From: Caulobacter sp. Root1455
Lineage (GTDB): Bacteria > Pseudomonadota > Alphaproteobacteria > Caulobacterales > Caulobacteraceae
Length of the DNA: 64,000 bases
NCBI RefSeq assembly: GCF_001426905.1
Contig: NZ_LMFQ01000007.1
Location: 7,643-71,642, forward strand
Reading direction: 5' to 3'
The notes under the pieces were generated by a model. That model worked only from the letters and a program-made list of their open reading frames with translations. It searched no databases and was not told the DNA's origin. Shown piece after piece: positions 53,429-61,923 of the stretch. Made by a program: the position numbers and the translations under genes. Numbering within the stretch: position 1 is the first letter of the stretch; each line of letters begins with the position of its first letter.

Positions 53429-54043
53429 ATGAAGCTCTACGGCGAAGCCAATCCGGCCCCCAATCCGCGCCGGGTGCGCATTTTCGCGGCCGAAAAGGGG
53501 CTGGAGCTTCCCGAGATCCGTATCGGCATGCGCCAGGGCGGCCACAAGACGCCCGAGCACAAGGCCCGCAACTCCCTAGGCCAGGTCCCGGTGCTGGAGC
53601 TGGACGACGGCGAGATGATCAGCGAGAGCGTCGCCATCTGCCGCTATCTGGAGGCCCTGCATCCGACGCCGCCGATGTTCGGGACCTGCGCCCTGTCGCA
53701 GGCGCGCACCGAGATGTGGGTGCGGCGGATCGAGTTCCAGATCCTGATCCCGGTCGGCATGTACTGGCGCCACGCCCACCCGCTGACCGCGTCGCTGCTG
53801 GTCCAGAACCGCGAGTTCGGCGAATCCAACAAGCCGGTCGCCGCCAAGGCCATGGGCTGGCTGGACCGCGAGCTGGCCGACGACCGCGAATGGATCGCCG
53901 GCGACGCCTACGGCATGGCCGACATCGTGGCCCTGACGACGATCGACTTCGCCGGCTTCATCGGCCTGGACGTCCCCGAAGACGCCGAGCGGTTGAAGGC
54001 CTGGCGCGAGCGGGCGAGCGCGCGGCCAAGCGCGAGCGCCTAG
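53429..54043 (+). CDS. Glutathione S-transferase family protein
   Basis: A 204-residue GST. The thioredoxin-like N-terminal domain (1-78) has MKLYGEANPAPNPRRVRIFA (active-site region), SLGQVPVLELDDGEMISESV with the glutathione-binding Pro-Val and Glu-Ser pairs, and ICRYLEALHP; the all-helical domain (90-204) has MGWLDRELADDREWIAGDAY and GMADIVALTTIDFAGFIGLD. Substrate cannot be predicted. It is the only plus-strand gene inside the array of seven membrane-protein genes, divergent from paralogue 4. GGAGG precedes the start at good spacing. A hairpin repeat follows its end. Confidence 0.93.
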   Translation: MKLYGEANPAPNPRRVRIFAAEKGLELPEIRIGMRQGGHKTPEHKARNSLGQVPVLELDDGEMISESVAICRYLEALHPTPPMFGTCALSQARTEMWVRRIEFQILIPVGMYWRHAHPLTASLLVQNREFGESNKPVAAKAMGWLDRELADDREWIAGDAYGMADIVALTTIDFAGFIGLDVPEDAERLKAWRERASARPSASA

Positions 54044-54074
54044 AGCGCGACCACATTCAAGCGCCGTGCATGGT

Positions 54075-54161
54075 CCTCGTCCTTCGACAAGCTCAGGATG
54101 AGGACCATTGTGGAGGCGGCGGCATTGGAAAACCTCATCCTGAGCTTGTCGAAGGACGAGG
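54075..54161. repeat. Dispersed paired hairpin repeat, copy 2
   Basis: Units at 54075-54103 and 54133-54161, inverted to each other, with the same core as copy 1. The left stem is extended by ATGGT/ACCAT and the right by GAAAA/TTTTC, flanks that differ from the other copies. It separates the convergent GST gene and paralogue 5. Confidence 0.9.
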
Positions 54162-54171
54162 TTTTCGCTTC

Positions 54172-55041
54172 CTAAGCCGTCGCCGGCGCCAGCTCGCTTT
54201 CGTGCAGGTCGTAATAGGCCCGGGCCGGGGCGGCGGTCAGGATCACCATCTGCACCGTGAAGAAGAACGGCGCCAGCAGCAGGTTGGCGAAGCCTGTCAG
54301 GGCCAGCATCACCAGGTTCGTCGCCCCGCCCGACAGGCTGAGGATCAGGCCCGCCACGATGGTCTGGGCCACGCTGACCAGGAAGGTGATCACGAAGGCC
54401 AGGGCGTACATGCCCAGCAGGTGCCAGAAGTGGTGGTCGGTCAGGGTCCAGGTCCGCCGCAGGTCCAGCTTGCCCTCGGCGAAGGTGGTGATCGACAGCA
54501 GCGACAGGCGGATGCCGGCCCAGATCGACAGGCCGGCCACGGCGATGGCCCCTAGCACCTCGACCCAGCGATTGGTCTCGACCGCGCCCAGGCTGATCAG
54601 GCCCGCGCCGATCAGCACCAGCACGGCGCTGGGCAGGGCCGTGACGACCAGGGCCACGACCCAGCCGACCAGGGCGACGACGAACTGCCGCGCCTCCTCG
54701 GGGCCGACCCGCAGATAGGCCAGGCGCCGTTCCTGCGGCCGCACCACCGCCCGCATGATCGCCACGCTGATCACCGACTGCAGGGCGACGGCGAAGGCGA
54801 TCAACGGCAGCAGCGTCCCCTTGCGGCGGGCGACGATGTCGATCAGCTCGCGCAAGTCGTTGGTCCGCGACAGCAGCGCCAGGTCGGCCCGCACCGTGCC
54901 GCCGAACGCGAAGGCGACCACCAGCCCCAGCGCGACCAGCATGGCGAAATAGCAGGCGGCCCAGGCCAGCACGACCAGCGGCTTGCGGCGCGTCATGCGG
55001 ACGCCTTCGAGAGCGGCTTGGACGGGCGAGAAGGTGGTCAT
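54172..55041 (-). CDS. Multi-pass membrane protein, paralogue 5 of the array
   Basis: A 289-residue integral membrane protein. Landmarks: FSPVQAALEGVRMTRRKPLV at the N-terminus, AIMRAVVRPQERRLAYLRVG and PEEARQFVVALVGW in the loop, IRLSLLSITTFAEGKLDLRR, TWTLTDHHFWHLLGMYALAF and the ending APARAYYDLHESELAPATA. The ATG at 55041 overlaps the end of paralogue 6 by 4 nt (ATGA), so it is translated after it. The frame extends to 55779 as a shadow of paralogue 6. Confidence 0.88.
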   Translation of the reverse strand: MTTFSPVQAALEGVRMTRRKPLVVLAWAACYFAMLVALGLVVAFAFGGTVRADLALLSRTNDLRELIDIVARRKGTLLPLIAFAVALQSVISVAIMRAVVRPQERRLAYLRVGPEEARQFVVALVGWVVALVVTALPSAVLVLIGAGLISLGAVETNRWVEVLGAIAVAGLSIWAGIRLSLLSITTFAEGKLDLRRTWTLTDHHFWHLLGMYALAFVITFLVSVAQTIVAGLILSLSGGATNLVMLALTGFANLLLAPFFFTVQMVILTAAPARAYYDLHESELAPATA

Positions 55042-55832
55042 GTCCGGAGGGTTCCAGGGGGCGGGGCGGGCTGCAGCCGATAGACGTCGACCAGGGCCGC
55101 GGCCCAGACCGGGATAAGGTAGAAGAAGACCAGCGCGACGCTGACCAGCTCGGGGATCAGCGCGCCTTCCGAGAAGCCGGCGATCGCCCGCAGATAGCCG
55201 ATGACGACCACCAGGATCACGGCCGGCGCGGCCAGGACCGCCCCGGCCGCCGCCAGGACCAGAACCACCCCGCGCGTGCGCCCAAAGGCGCTGAGCACCT
55301 GGATCCTGTCCAGGTCGATCGTGGCGGCCGGCGCCAGGGACAGACGCAGGAACAGCCAGAGCATGATCACCATCGACAGCAGCGGCGGCAGGCCGGCGAC
55401 CAGGGCGCCGGGGCCGTCCAGCGCGCCGCGCCAGGCGTCCACCGAGGTGATGTCCAGGCCCGGCGCGTTGCTCTTGGCCACGCCCACCACCACCGCCCCG
55501 ACCAGCACCGCCAGCACCGCCATGACGACGGTCAGAATGAGGGTGACCAGGGCCTGGACGGCCAGCAGCCGCCACTCCTGGACGCCCCAACGCAAGCCCT
55601 TCCAGCCGGCGGGGCCGCCGAACGCGGCGCGGTACAGGGCGCCATAGGCCAGGGTCGTGGCGGCCAGTTCGAGCGGCAGGCCGAGGAAGGCCAGGCTGGG
55701 CGGCAGGACGCGCGGCGCCAGGCCGAGCGTCGCGCCCACGACGAGCGCGGCCCAGCAGGTCCGCACCCCTGGCGTCCACCCCGCCATTCCGGCGCGAACG
55801 GTTCGCCCGATCGCCGCCGATCCCTCGCCCAT
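55038..55832 (-). CDS. Multi-pass membrane protein, paralogue 6 of the array (divergent)
   Basis: A 264-residue integral membrane protein, the most diverged of the array. It keeps ALYRAAFGGPAGWKGLRWGV and QEWRLLAVQALVTLIL in the loop region, LRLSLAPAATIDLDRIQVLS and the GRTRG turn, and ends in AALVDVYRLQPAPPPG. The start at 55832 follows GTGAGGGCTAC; an ATG at 55883 would add 17 residues and is also possible. It overlaps paralogue 5 by 4 nt. The loss of the basic RP pair and the LTKGRFW core suggests a changed role or a partner subunit. Confidence 0.82.
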   Translation of the reverse strand: MGEGSAAIGRTVRAGMAGWTPGVRTCWAALVVGATLGLAPRVLPPSLAFLGLPLELAATTLAYGALYRAAFGGPAGWKGLRWGVQEWRLLAVQALVTLILTVVMAVLAVLVGAVVVGVAKSNAPGLDITSVDAWRGALDGPGALVAGLPPLLSMVIMLWLFLRLSLAPAATIDLDRIQVLSAFGRTRGVVLVLAAAGAVLAAPAVILVVVIGYLRAIAGFSEGALIPELVSVALVFFYLIPVWAAALVDVYRLQPAPPPGTLRT

Positions 55833-55969
55833 GTAGCCCTCACTCGTCCGTCGCCGCGCGAACCCCTCAATCCCAAGAGTCATAAGCGGTTCACCCCCCG
55901 CTTGGCGACGAGTCGCGACGGGTGTCACGCTGAATTTCGCGGGACGTGGCCGTGGCGCCGCGTGGACGA

Positions 55970-56923
55970 TCAGGACGCCTTGGCGCCGGAGGCCGCCAGC
56001 TCCTGATAGGCCTTGGCCCAGGGCGCGCAGATCAGGGCCATGGCGAACGCGGCCAGGAACGACAGCACCACCGCCCCGATCGCCGCGATCTTCCAGAACG
56101 CGTGCAGCCAGGCTTGCGGCGGCTGGTCGCGCAGGGCCTCGACCATGGCCGCGATCCCGCTCCAGGATCCGAAGACCGCCACCCCGACGACCGCATAGAC
56201 CACCAGCTCCAGCGCCATCAGGATCAGCGCCAGCAACACGGCCATGCCCAGCAGCCGGCCGCTCTGGCCGCGCGTGAAGGTCCAGGATTCGAACAGCAGG
56301 AACTTGCCCTCGGCGAAGCTCATCGGCCCGGCCATCGACAGGCGCAGGACGCCCCAGAGCAGGACCCCGATCGCCGCCAGGATCACCAGGCCGATCAGCA
56401 GGCCGGCGACCAGCTTGCCGCCGTCTCCCGCCGCCGAACCGGCCATGTAGACGATCATGCCGAGGATGAAGCCGATAATCAGCACGGCGAAATAGGCCAT
56501 CATGAACAGTACGGTCTGGACCAGGGTCACCAGGGCCAGCCACAGCTCCGACTTGCCCAAGCGCAGATAGGCCCAGCGCTTCTGGTCGGGCTGTAGCACC
56601 GCGCGGAACACAGCCCCGGCCACCACCGCCTTGATCGCCGTCCCGCCCACCAGGCTGATCGCGTTCAGGCCCATCATGCTGGTCTGCAACTGCATCATCC
56701 GCGCGAACATGGCAGGGTCGGCCGCCGGCGAGGAGGTCGAGGCCGGATCGGGCATCGCTTTGAAGATCTCGATGAACTGCGGGATCAGCATCCACATCAG
56801 GCCCATCATCGGCCCGATCAGGGTCACCAGCATCACCAGCCCCCAGGCCAGCACCGCCAGCGGCGCGCGGGCGATCACACCGAAACCGGCCGTTGCCGCG
56901 CCCGAAACCGAAAACCTCGCCAT
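55970..56923 (-). CDS. Multi-pass membrane protein, paralogue 7 of the array
   Basis: A 317-residue integral membrane protein. Landmarks: [20 protein letters not shown] at the N-terminus, [20 protein letters not shown] and [16 protein letters not shown] in the loop, [40 protein letters not shown] and the ending [18 protein letters not shown]. An extra Met/Pro/Ser-rich stretch (about 55-85, [20 protein letters not shown]) is a periplasmic or cytoplasmic insertion absent in the others. It leads the second block 7-6-5, 137 nt before the start of paralogue 6, and is divergent from trmFO. Confidence 0.88.
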   Translation of the reverse strand: MARFSVSGAATAGFGVIARAPLAVLAWGLVMLVTLIGPMMGLMWMLIPQFIEIFKAMPDPASTSSPAADPAMFARMMQLQTSMMGLNAISLVGGTAIKAVVAGAVFRAVLQPDQKRWAYLRLGKSELWLALVTLVQTVLFMMAYFAVLIIGFILGMIVYMAGSAAGDGGKLVAGLLIGLVILAAIGVLLWGVLRLSMAGPMSFAEGKFLLFESWTFTRGQSGRLLGMAVLLALILMALELVVYAVVGVAVFGSWSGIAAMVEALRDQPPQAWLHAFWKIAAIGAVVLSFLAAFAMALICAPWAKAYQELAASGAKAS

Positions 56924-57006
56924 CGCCGCCCCCCGACGCGCTCCACGTTAGGTCCCAGCCTACACACAGGTTTCGCCGCGTGGCCAGCAGGGGTATGAGG
57001 GCGCCC

Positions 57007-58410
57007 ATGAGCACTCCCCCTAATTCCGCCCGTCCCGTTCACGTCATCGGCGGCGGCCTGGCCGGGTCCGAGGCCGCCTGGCAGATCGCCCAGGCCGGCG
57101 TCCCGGTCATTCTTCACGAGATGCGTCCTGTGCGCGGTACGGACGCCCACCAGACCGACGGCCTGGCCGAGATGGTCTGCTCCAACTCTTTCCGGTCGGA
57201 CGACTGGCAGTTCAACGCCGTGGGCCTGCTGCACGCCGAGATGCGCAAGCTGGACTCGCTGATCATGTCGGCCGCCGACCAGCATCAGGTCCCGGCCGGC
57301 GGCGCCCTGGCCGTCGACCGCGACGGCTTCTCGGCCGAGGTCACGCGCCGCATCGAGGCCCATCCGCTGATCACCATCGCCCGCGAGGAGGTGGCCGGCC
57401 TGCCACCGGAAGACTGGGACAGCGTGGTGGTGGCCACCGGCCCCCTCACCTCGCCCGCCCTGGCCGACGCGATCCTCGATCTCAGCGGCGAGGGCCAGCT
57501 CAGCTTCTTCGACGCCATCGCCCCGATCATCCACGTCGAGTCGATCGACATGGACATCGCCTGGCGCCAGTCGCGCTACGACAAGGAAGGCCCCGGCGGC
57601 GACGCGGCCGCCTATATCAACTGCCCGATGAACAAGGCCGAATACGAGGCCTTCATCGACGCCCTGCTCGAGGGCCCCAAGGCCGAGTTCAAGGACTGGG
57701 AGCACGTGCCCTATTTCGACGGCTGCCTGCCGATCGAGGTGATGGCCGAGCGCGGCCGCGAGACCCTGCGCCACGGCCCGATGAAGCCGGTCGGCCTGAC
57801 CAATCCGCGCGACCCGCTGGTCAAGGCCCACGCCATCGTCCAACTGCGCCAGGACAACGCCCTGGGCACGCTGTGGAACATGGTCGGCTTCCAGACCAAG
57901 CTGAAGCATGGCGCCCAGGCCGAGGTGTTCCGGATGATCCCTGGCCTGGCGAACGCCCAGTTCGCCCGCCTGGGCGGGCTGCACCGCAACACCTTCATCA
58001 ACAGCCCGCGCCTGCTGGACCGGTCCCTGCGGATGAAGGTCGCCCCGCGTCTGCGCTTCGCCGGCCAGATGACCGGGGTCGAGGGCTATGTCGAGAGCGC
58101 CGCCACCGGCCTGCTGGCCGGCCGCTTCGCCGCCGCCGAGCGCCTGGGCAAGACGCTGGACGCTCCGCCGCCGACCACCGCGCTCGGAGCCCTGGTCGAC
58201 CATGTCACCGGCGGCCACATCGAGGGAGCCGAAGTCGGCAAGACCTCATTCCAGCCAATGAACATCAACTACGGCCTGCTGCCGCCGATGGAGACCCCCA
58301 AGATCGGCGACGACGGGGTCAAGATTCCGCTGAAGGAACGCGGTCGCGCCAAGAAGCGGTTGATGAGCGTGCGCGCCCTGGCGGACCTGGACGGGTGGAT
58401 GGCCGGCTGA
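57007..58410 (+). CDS. trmFO: Methylenetetrahydrofolate--tRNA-(uracil-5-)-methyltransferase TrmFO
   Basis: Folate- and FAD-dependent enzyme methylating U54 of tRNA. The 467-residue product has the dinucleotide-binding [51 protein letters not shown] (conserved catalytic Cys region), [20 protein letters not shown] (second Cys) and the C-terminal [20 protein letters not shown]. The start at 57007 gives the usual N-terminus; the longer frame to 56893 overlaps paralogue 7 antisense. A GGCCGGC-TGAC-GCCGGCC hairpin overlaps its stop codon (58401-58418). Confidence 0.97.
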   Translation: MSTPPNSARPVHVIGGGLAGSEAAWQIAQAGVPVILHEMRPVRGTDAHQTDGLAEMVCSNSFRSDDWQFNAVGLLHAEMRKLDSLIMSAADQHQVPAGGALAVDRDGFSAEVTRRIEAHPLITIAREEVAGLPPEDWDSVVVATGPLTSPALADAILDLSGEGQLSFFDAIAPIIHVESIDMDIAWRQSRYDKEGPGGDAAAYINCPMNKAEYEAFIDALLEGPKAEFKDWEHVPYFDGCLPIEVMAERGRETLRHGPMKPVGLTNPRDPLVKAHAIVQLRQDNALGTLWNMVGFQTKLKHGAQAEVFRMIPGLANAQFARLGGLHRNTFINSPRLLDRSLRMKVAPRLRFAGQMTGVEGYVESAATGLLAGRFAAAERLGKTLDAPPPTTALGALVDHVTGGHIEGAEVGKTSFQPMNINYGLLPPMETPKIGDDGVKIPLKERGRAKKRLMSVRALADLDGWMAG

Positions 58411-58431
58411 CGCCGGCCGTCCAGGGTCGTT

Positions 58432-59232
58432 CTATTTGCCCCAGCGCTTGAGGAGCTCGCTCTTCCCGCCCGAGGTCCTGCCGGCATAGACGCTGACGCG
58501 ATCGATGTTCGACGTCACGAAGCACTGGTTGTCCGACAGGAAGTTGAGCTTGTCGCCGGTGACGTTCTCGGCCGAGAGCAAGCCGCGGAACTTGCCGCAG
58601 ATCAGCGGACCGCCGTTGGCCAGGGGGACGACCTCGCCCTCCACGACGACGACCATGCCGTCGACCGCCTGCCTGACGCCGATCGGATCCATGTTGACCC
58701 GCGAGATCATCAGCGGCTTGAAGCCCGAGGGCAGGCCCGCCGCGTCCGTCTGCGGATAGGGCGTGGCCAGGCCGTAGCTGACGCCGAGCGAGCGGATCCC
58801 GGCTTCGCTGGCCACGCCGACGGCGCCCATCCCAGCGCCGCCCGGCACGACCCGCTTCTCGAAATTGGTCTGAACCTTGCGTTCCTCGACGTGGAAATAG
58901 GTCGTCTGGAGGTCCGGCAGCACCGACAGCCCCTGCTCGTCGAATTGGTCGTAGTTCTGCGACGAAATCTGGCCCAGGCCGACGGTGACCTCCAGCTCGC
59001 GCTTTTTGCGATCGTAGCGCCAGCGGGCCGGGCTCTTGTAGGTCTTCAGGTTCTGGCGATCGCCGTAGACCACCGGCAGAATAATCTTGAACCGCCGCCC
59101 CGCGAGGGCCTGACCATGATCGTCCGGTGTCTCGCGCGCCTCCTGGATGGCCGTGGTCAGGCCCGCGTTGTCCAGAACCTGCGGGGCCGCCCCCGCGAGA
59201 AGTAGAGAAACGGCCAAGATGGAAACGATCAT
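58432..59232 (-). CDS. Hypothetical exported protein
   Basis: A 266-residue protein with a short signal peptide (MIVSILAVSLLLAGAAPQ, cleavage near residue 15). The mature sequence is beta-rich with few charged helices; distinctive parts are GRRFKIILPVVYGDRQNLKT, EEQLSVLP-like DEQGLSVLPDLQTTYFHVEE and FVTSNIDRVSVYAG. Two Cys (LICGKFRG and NQCFVTS) may form a disulphide. I recognise no family. It converges on trmFO with a 21-nt gap. Confidence 0.7.
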   Translation of the reverse strand: MIVSILAVSLLLAGAAPQVLDNAGLTTAIQEARETPDDHGQALAGRRFKIILPVVYGDRQNLKTYKSPARWRYDRKKRELEVTVGLGQISSQNYDQFDEQGLSVLPDLQTTYFHVEERKVQTNFEKRVVPGGAGMGAVGVASEAGIRSLGVSYGLATPYPQTDAAGLPSGFKPLMISRVNMDPIGVRQAVDGMVVVVEGEVVPLANGGPLICGKFRGLLSAENVTGDKLNFLSDNQCFVTSNIDRVSVYAGRTSGGKSELLKRWGK

Positions 59233-59412
59233 TGCATCTCTCCAGATTTACCTGAGGTTGTCCCCCTTGCCGCATGCCGGTCAAGACCTCGCGTAACGCG
59301 GCCCCCCCGCCGATCCCCGCGTTGAGCGACATGTCCGCGCGAGCAGATGATGGCCCTCTCGCGTGACCAGGTCCCATAGCCTTGCTCCGGCGCCGGCCGG
59401 AGATGTCTGACG

Positions 59413-60279
59413 CTAGGGCGTGAGTTCGGGCGGCGGGCGAATGCGGCGGTAGCGCGCCTCGACCAGGCCGAACAGCCCGAAGGCGATCAGACCTGTCGCG
59501 ACCAGGCCCAGAGCCCAGCTTCCGAAGGGCTGGCGTTCGACCGCCTGCAGCGCGCCGCCCCAGCCGCGGGCCTCGGCGGCCCGAGCCTGCAGCCCCGCCA
59601 ACACCAGGAAGACGCCCAGCGGCAGGCTGGCCAGGCCCCGCGCCCCGTAGCCGACCTTGGCCAGGGGCACGACCCGCCGACAAATCCTGTCGTCGCAGTC
59701 CAGCCGCTTGCTGAAATCCTGGACGAGGCCCTGGATGACGTTGCCGATCCCGAACGCCACGACCGCCAGGCCGGCGGCGATCAGCAAGGTGTCGCCGTAG
59801 GGCAGGTCCAAAACAGCGCCGGCGGTGTGATGGACGGTCTGCTCCTCGTCGACCTCCCGGACATCCTCCAGCTCGTCCAACAGCTCGAAGGCCGACAGCG
59901 CCAGTCCACCGTAGATCAGGCCGCTGACCGCCTGGCCGATCCGCACCGCCCAGGCCTTGGGCGAGCGCCCATGCCGGTCGGCGTCGAACACCGCCTGCAG
60001 AAACCGCCAGGCCGCGAAGCCCGCCAGGCCGACGCCGATCCCGCCGATCAGCGCCCAGCCCAGCGGCCACTCGGCCCAGGCGCGCAGCATGCCCTTGGCG
60101 CCCTTGGCGCGCGGCGTCAGGTCCAGCGCGGCCAGCAGGACGATGGACCCCAGGCCCAGATAGACCAGCCCCCGCGCCGCGTAGCCGAGGCGCGAGGCCA
60201 GCTCGATCGCCTTGGCGACGGTCGTTCGCTGGACGCGCTTGACGAGTTTGCGCGGCGGGGCGATCGGTGATGTCGACAT
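59413..60279 (-). CDS. DUF1206 family membrane protein
   Basis: A 288-residue integral membrane protein made of three repeats of the DUF1206 unit, each with two transmembrane helices. The repeat starts with RLGYAARGLVYLGLGSIVLL, then AVRIGQAVSGLIYGGLALSA, then KVGYGARGLASLPLGVFLVL; in each the pattern G-x-x-G-x-x-Y/G is conserved. An acidic loop (LLDELEDVREVDEEQ) lies between repeats two and the next helix pair. Function of the family is unknown. It is divergent from the purine-catabolism genes, with a 265-nt gap. Confidence 0.93.
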   Translation of the reverse strand: MSTSPIAPPRKLVKRVQRTTVAKAIELASRLGYAARGLVYLGLGSIVLLAALDLTPRAKGAKGMLRAWAEWPLGWALIGGIGVGLAGFAAWRFLQAVFDADRHGRSPKAWAVRIGQAVSGLIYGGLALSAFELLDELEDVREVDEEQTVHHTAGAVLDLPYGDTLLIAAGLAVVAFGIGNVIQGLVQDFSKRLDCDDRICRRVVPLAKVGYGARGLASLPLGVFLVLAGLQARAAEARGWGGALQAVERQPFGSWALGLVATGLIAFGLFGLVEARYRRIRPPPELTP

Positions 60280-60369
60280 GGTTCGTGCCCGGACAGCCCA
60301 ACTCTGGTGACCAACGGCGGGCTCGGCGCTGGCGTTCCCCGACCTCGTCGAGGGTCAGCCCTGTCATTC

Positions 60370-60395
60370 GCTAAGTAAGTGATTTATGACTTAGC
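60370..60395. promoter_or_regulatory. Palindromic operator candidate before the allantoate amidohydrolase gene
   Basis: GCTAAGT-N12-ACTTAGC, a perfect 7-bp dyad in an AT-rich patch, between the DUF1206 and purine-catabolism genes. It is 150 nt before the 60545 start and may belong to either gene. The rest of the 60280-60544 gap shows nothing firm. Confidence 0.45.
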
Positions 60396-60544
60396 TTCAG
60401 GCGCCGGCCGTTCGGTCTGGCGCTGGTCGAGGCAGATGCGCGGGAAGCCGTACCGCGTCGCCGATCATCGCGCGCTTTGCGGCTCGCCGATGTTAGGCAA
60501 AGCATGTCACGGATGGCGTGTACGGCAAAGGGGAGCCCGGCAGG

Positions 60545-61816
60545 GTGGCGGAAGCCTACGAGATCGGTGTTCGGGCCAAGACCCGCTGCGACCTGATGGG
60601 CGTGGAGCCCTACAGCGAGGTCGACGGCATGCTGGTGCGCCGTTTCCTCACGCCGGCCCACGATGAAGCGCTCAAGACCCTGGCCTTCTGGATGGAAGAG
60701 GCCGGCATGACCGCCCGCCGCGACCACGCCGGCAATCTGGTCGGCCGCTACGAGGGCGAGACGCCGAACGCCCCGGCCCTGCTGATCGGCTCGCACATCG
60801 ACAGCGTCCGCAACGGCGGACGGTATGACGGCGCTCTGGGCGTGATGCTGGGGGTCGACGTGGTCGAGGCCCTGGCCCGCGCCGGCCGCCGCCTGCCCTT
60901 CGCGGTCGAGGTGATCGCGTTCGGCGACGAGGAAGGCTCGCGCTTCCCCGCCTCGATGACCTGCAGCCGCGCCGTGGCCGGGACCGTCAAGCCCAGTGTC
61001 ATGGAGATGACCGACGGTGACGGCGTCAGCCTGGCCGAGGCTTTCGCGGCCTTCGCCCTGGACCCCACCCGCCTGGAGGAAGCCGCGCGCAAGCCGGGCG
61101 AGATCTTCGCCTTCCTGGAGGCCCATATCGAACAGGGCCCGGTGCTCGAGGCCGAGGGCCTGGCCCTGGGCGTGGTCACCGCCATCGCCGCCCAGAAGCG
61201 GCTGATGGTGCGGTTCACCGGCACGGCCGGCCACGCCGGCACCACGCCGATGAACCTGCGCAAGGATCCAGGCCCCGCCGCCGCCGAGGCGATCCTGGCG
61301 TTGGAGCGGATCTGCTCGGGAGGTCAGGACGGCCTGGTCGGCACCGTGGGCCGGATCACCGCCCTGCCCGGCGCCTTCAACGTCATTCCCGGGGCGGTCG
61401 ACTATTCGATGGACGTCCGGGCCGAGGTCGCCGCCACCCGCGACGCCGCCGTCGAGGCCGTCACCGCCGAGATCCAGGCCATCGCCGCCCGGCGCGGTCT
61501 GGAGGTCTCGATCACCCTGATGCAGGACCTGGCCGCCAGCCCCTGCGATCCGGGCCTGACCGCCCTGCTGGAGAAGGCCGTCGCCGCGACGGGCCAGGCC
61601 CCGCGCCGCCTGCCCAGCGGGGCCGGCCACGACGCCATGGTCATCGCCGACCTCTGCCCCACCGCCATGCTGTTCATCCGCTGCGAGGGCGGGATCAGCC
61701 ACAATCCGCGCGAGGCCGTGACCGAGGCCGACTGCGCCCTGGCGGCGAAGGTTATGCTGGATTTCGTCGAGCGGCTGGCGGCGCAAAACCCTCGTCCTTC
61801 GACAAGCTCAGGATGA
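60545..61816 (+). CDS. Allantoate amidohydrolase (M20 family)
   Basis: A 423-residue binuclear metal hydrolase of the M20/HyuC type: allantoate amidohydrolase or a closely related N-carbamoyl-amino-acid amidohydrolase. Metal-binding motifs are ALLIGSHIDSVRNGGRYDGA, FGDEEGSRFPASMTCSRAV, LEAHIEQGPVLEAEG, and RLPSGAGHDAMVIAD, with the dimerisation segment TGTAGHAGTTPMN. The neighbours PucG and PuuE point to ureide degradation, so allantoate (or ureidoglycine) is the likely substrate. The start is a GTG at 60545 with GGGGAG 9 nt upstream; a GTG at 60518 is possible. The last nine residues (NPRPSTSSG) and the stop codon are supplied by a hairpin repeat. Confidence 0.9.
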   Translation: MAEAYEIGVRAKTRCDLMGVEPYSEVDGMLVRRFLTPAHDEALKTLAFWMEEAGMTARRDHAGNLVGRYEGETPNAPALLIGSHIDSVRNGGRYDGALGVMLGVDVVEALARAGRRLPFAVEVIAFGDEEGSRFPASMTCSRAVAGTVKPSVMEMTDGDGVSLAEAFAAFALDPTRLEEAARKPGEIFAFLEAHIEQGPVLEAEGLALGVVTAIAAQKRLMVRFTGTAGHAGTTPMNLRKDPGPAAAEAILALERICSGGQDGLVGTVGRITALPGAFNVIPGAVDYSMDVRAEVAATRDAAVEAVTAEIQAIAARRGLEVSITLMQDLAASPCDPGLTALLEKAVAATGQAPRRLPSGAGHDAMVIADLCPTAMLFIRCEGGISHNPREAVTEADCALAAKVMLDFVERLAAQNPRPSTSSG

Positions 61817-61891
61817 GGGTTTTGAATGCGATCGCAGCCTGATCCACGACGTTCCCGTAGCCCTCATCCTGAGCTTGTCAAAGGACGAGGG
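61791..61891. repeat. Dispersed paired hairpin repeat, copy 3
   Basis: Units at about 61789-61818 and 61861-61891, inverted. The left unit overlaps the end of the allantoate amidohydrolase gene and provides its stop codon. Its stem is extended by CAAAAC/GTTTTG. Confidence 0.9.
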
Positions 61892-61923
61892 CGGCCCCTC
61901 GACCGCCCTATGAAGACCACCGC

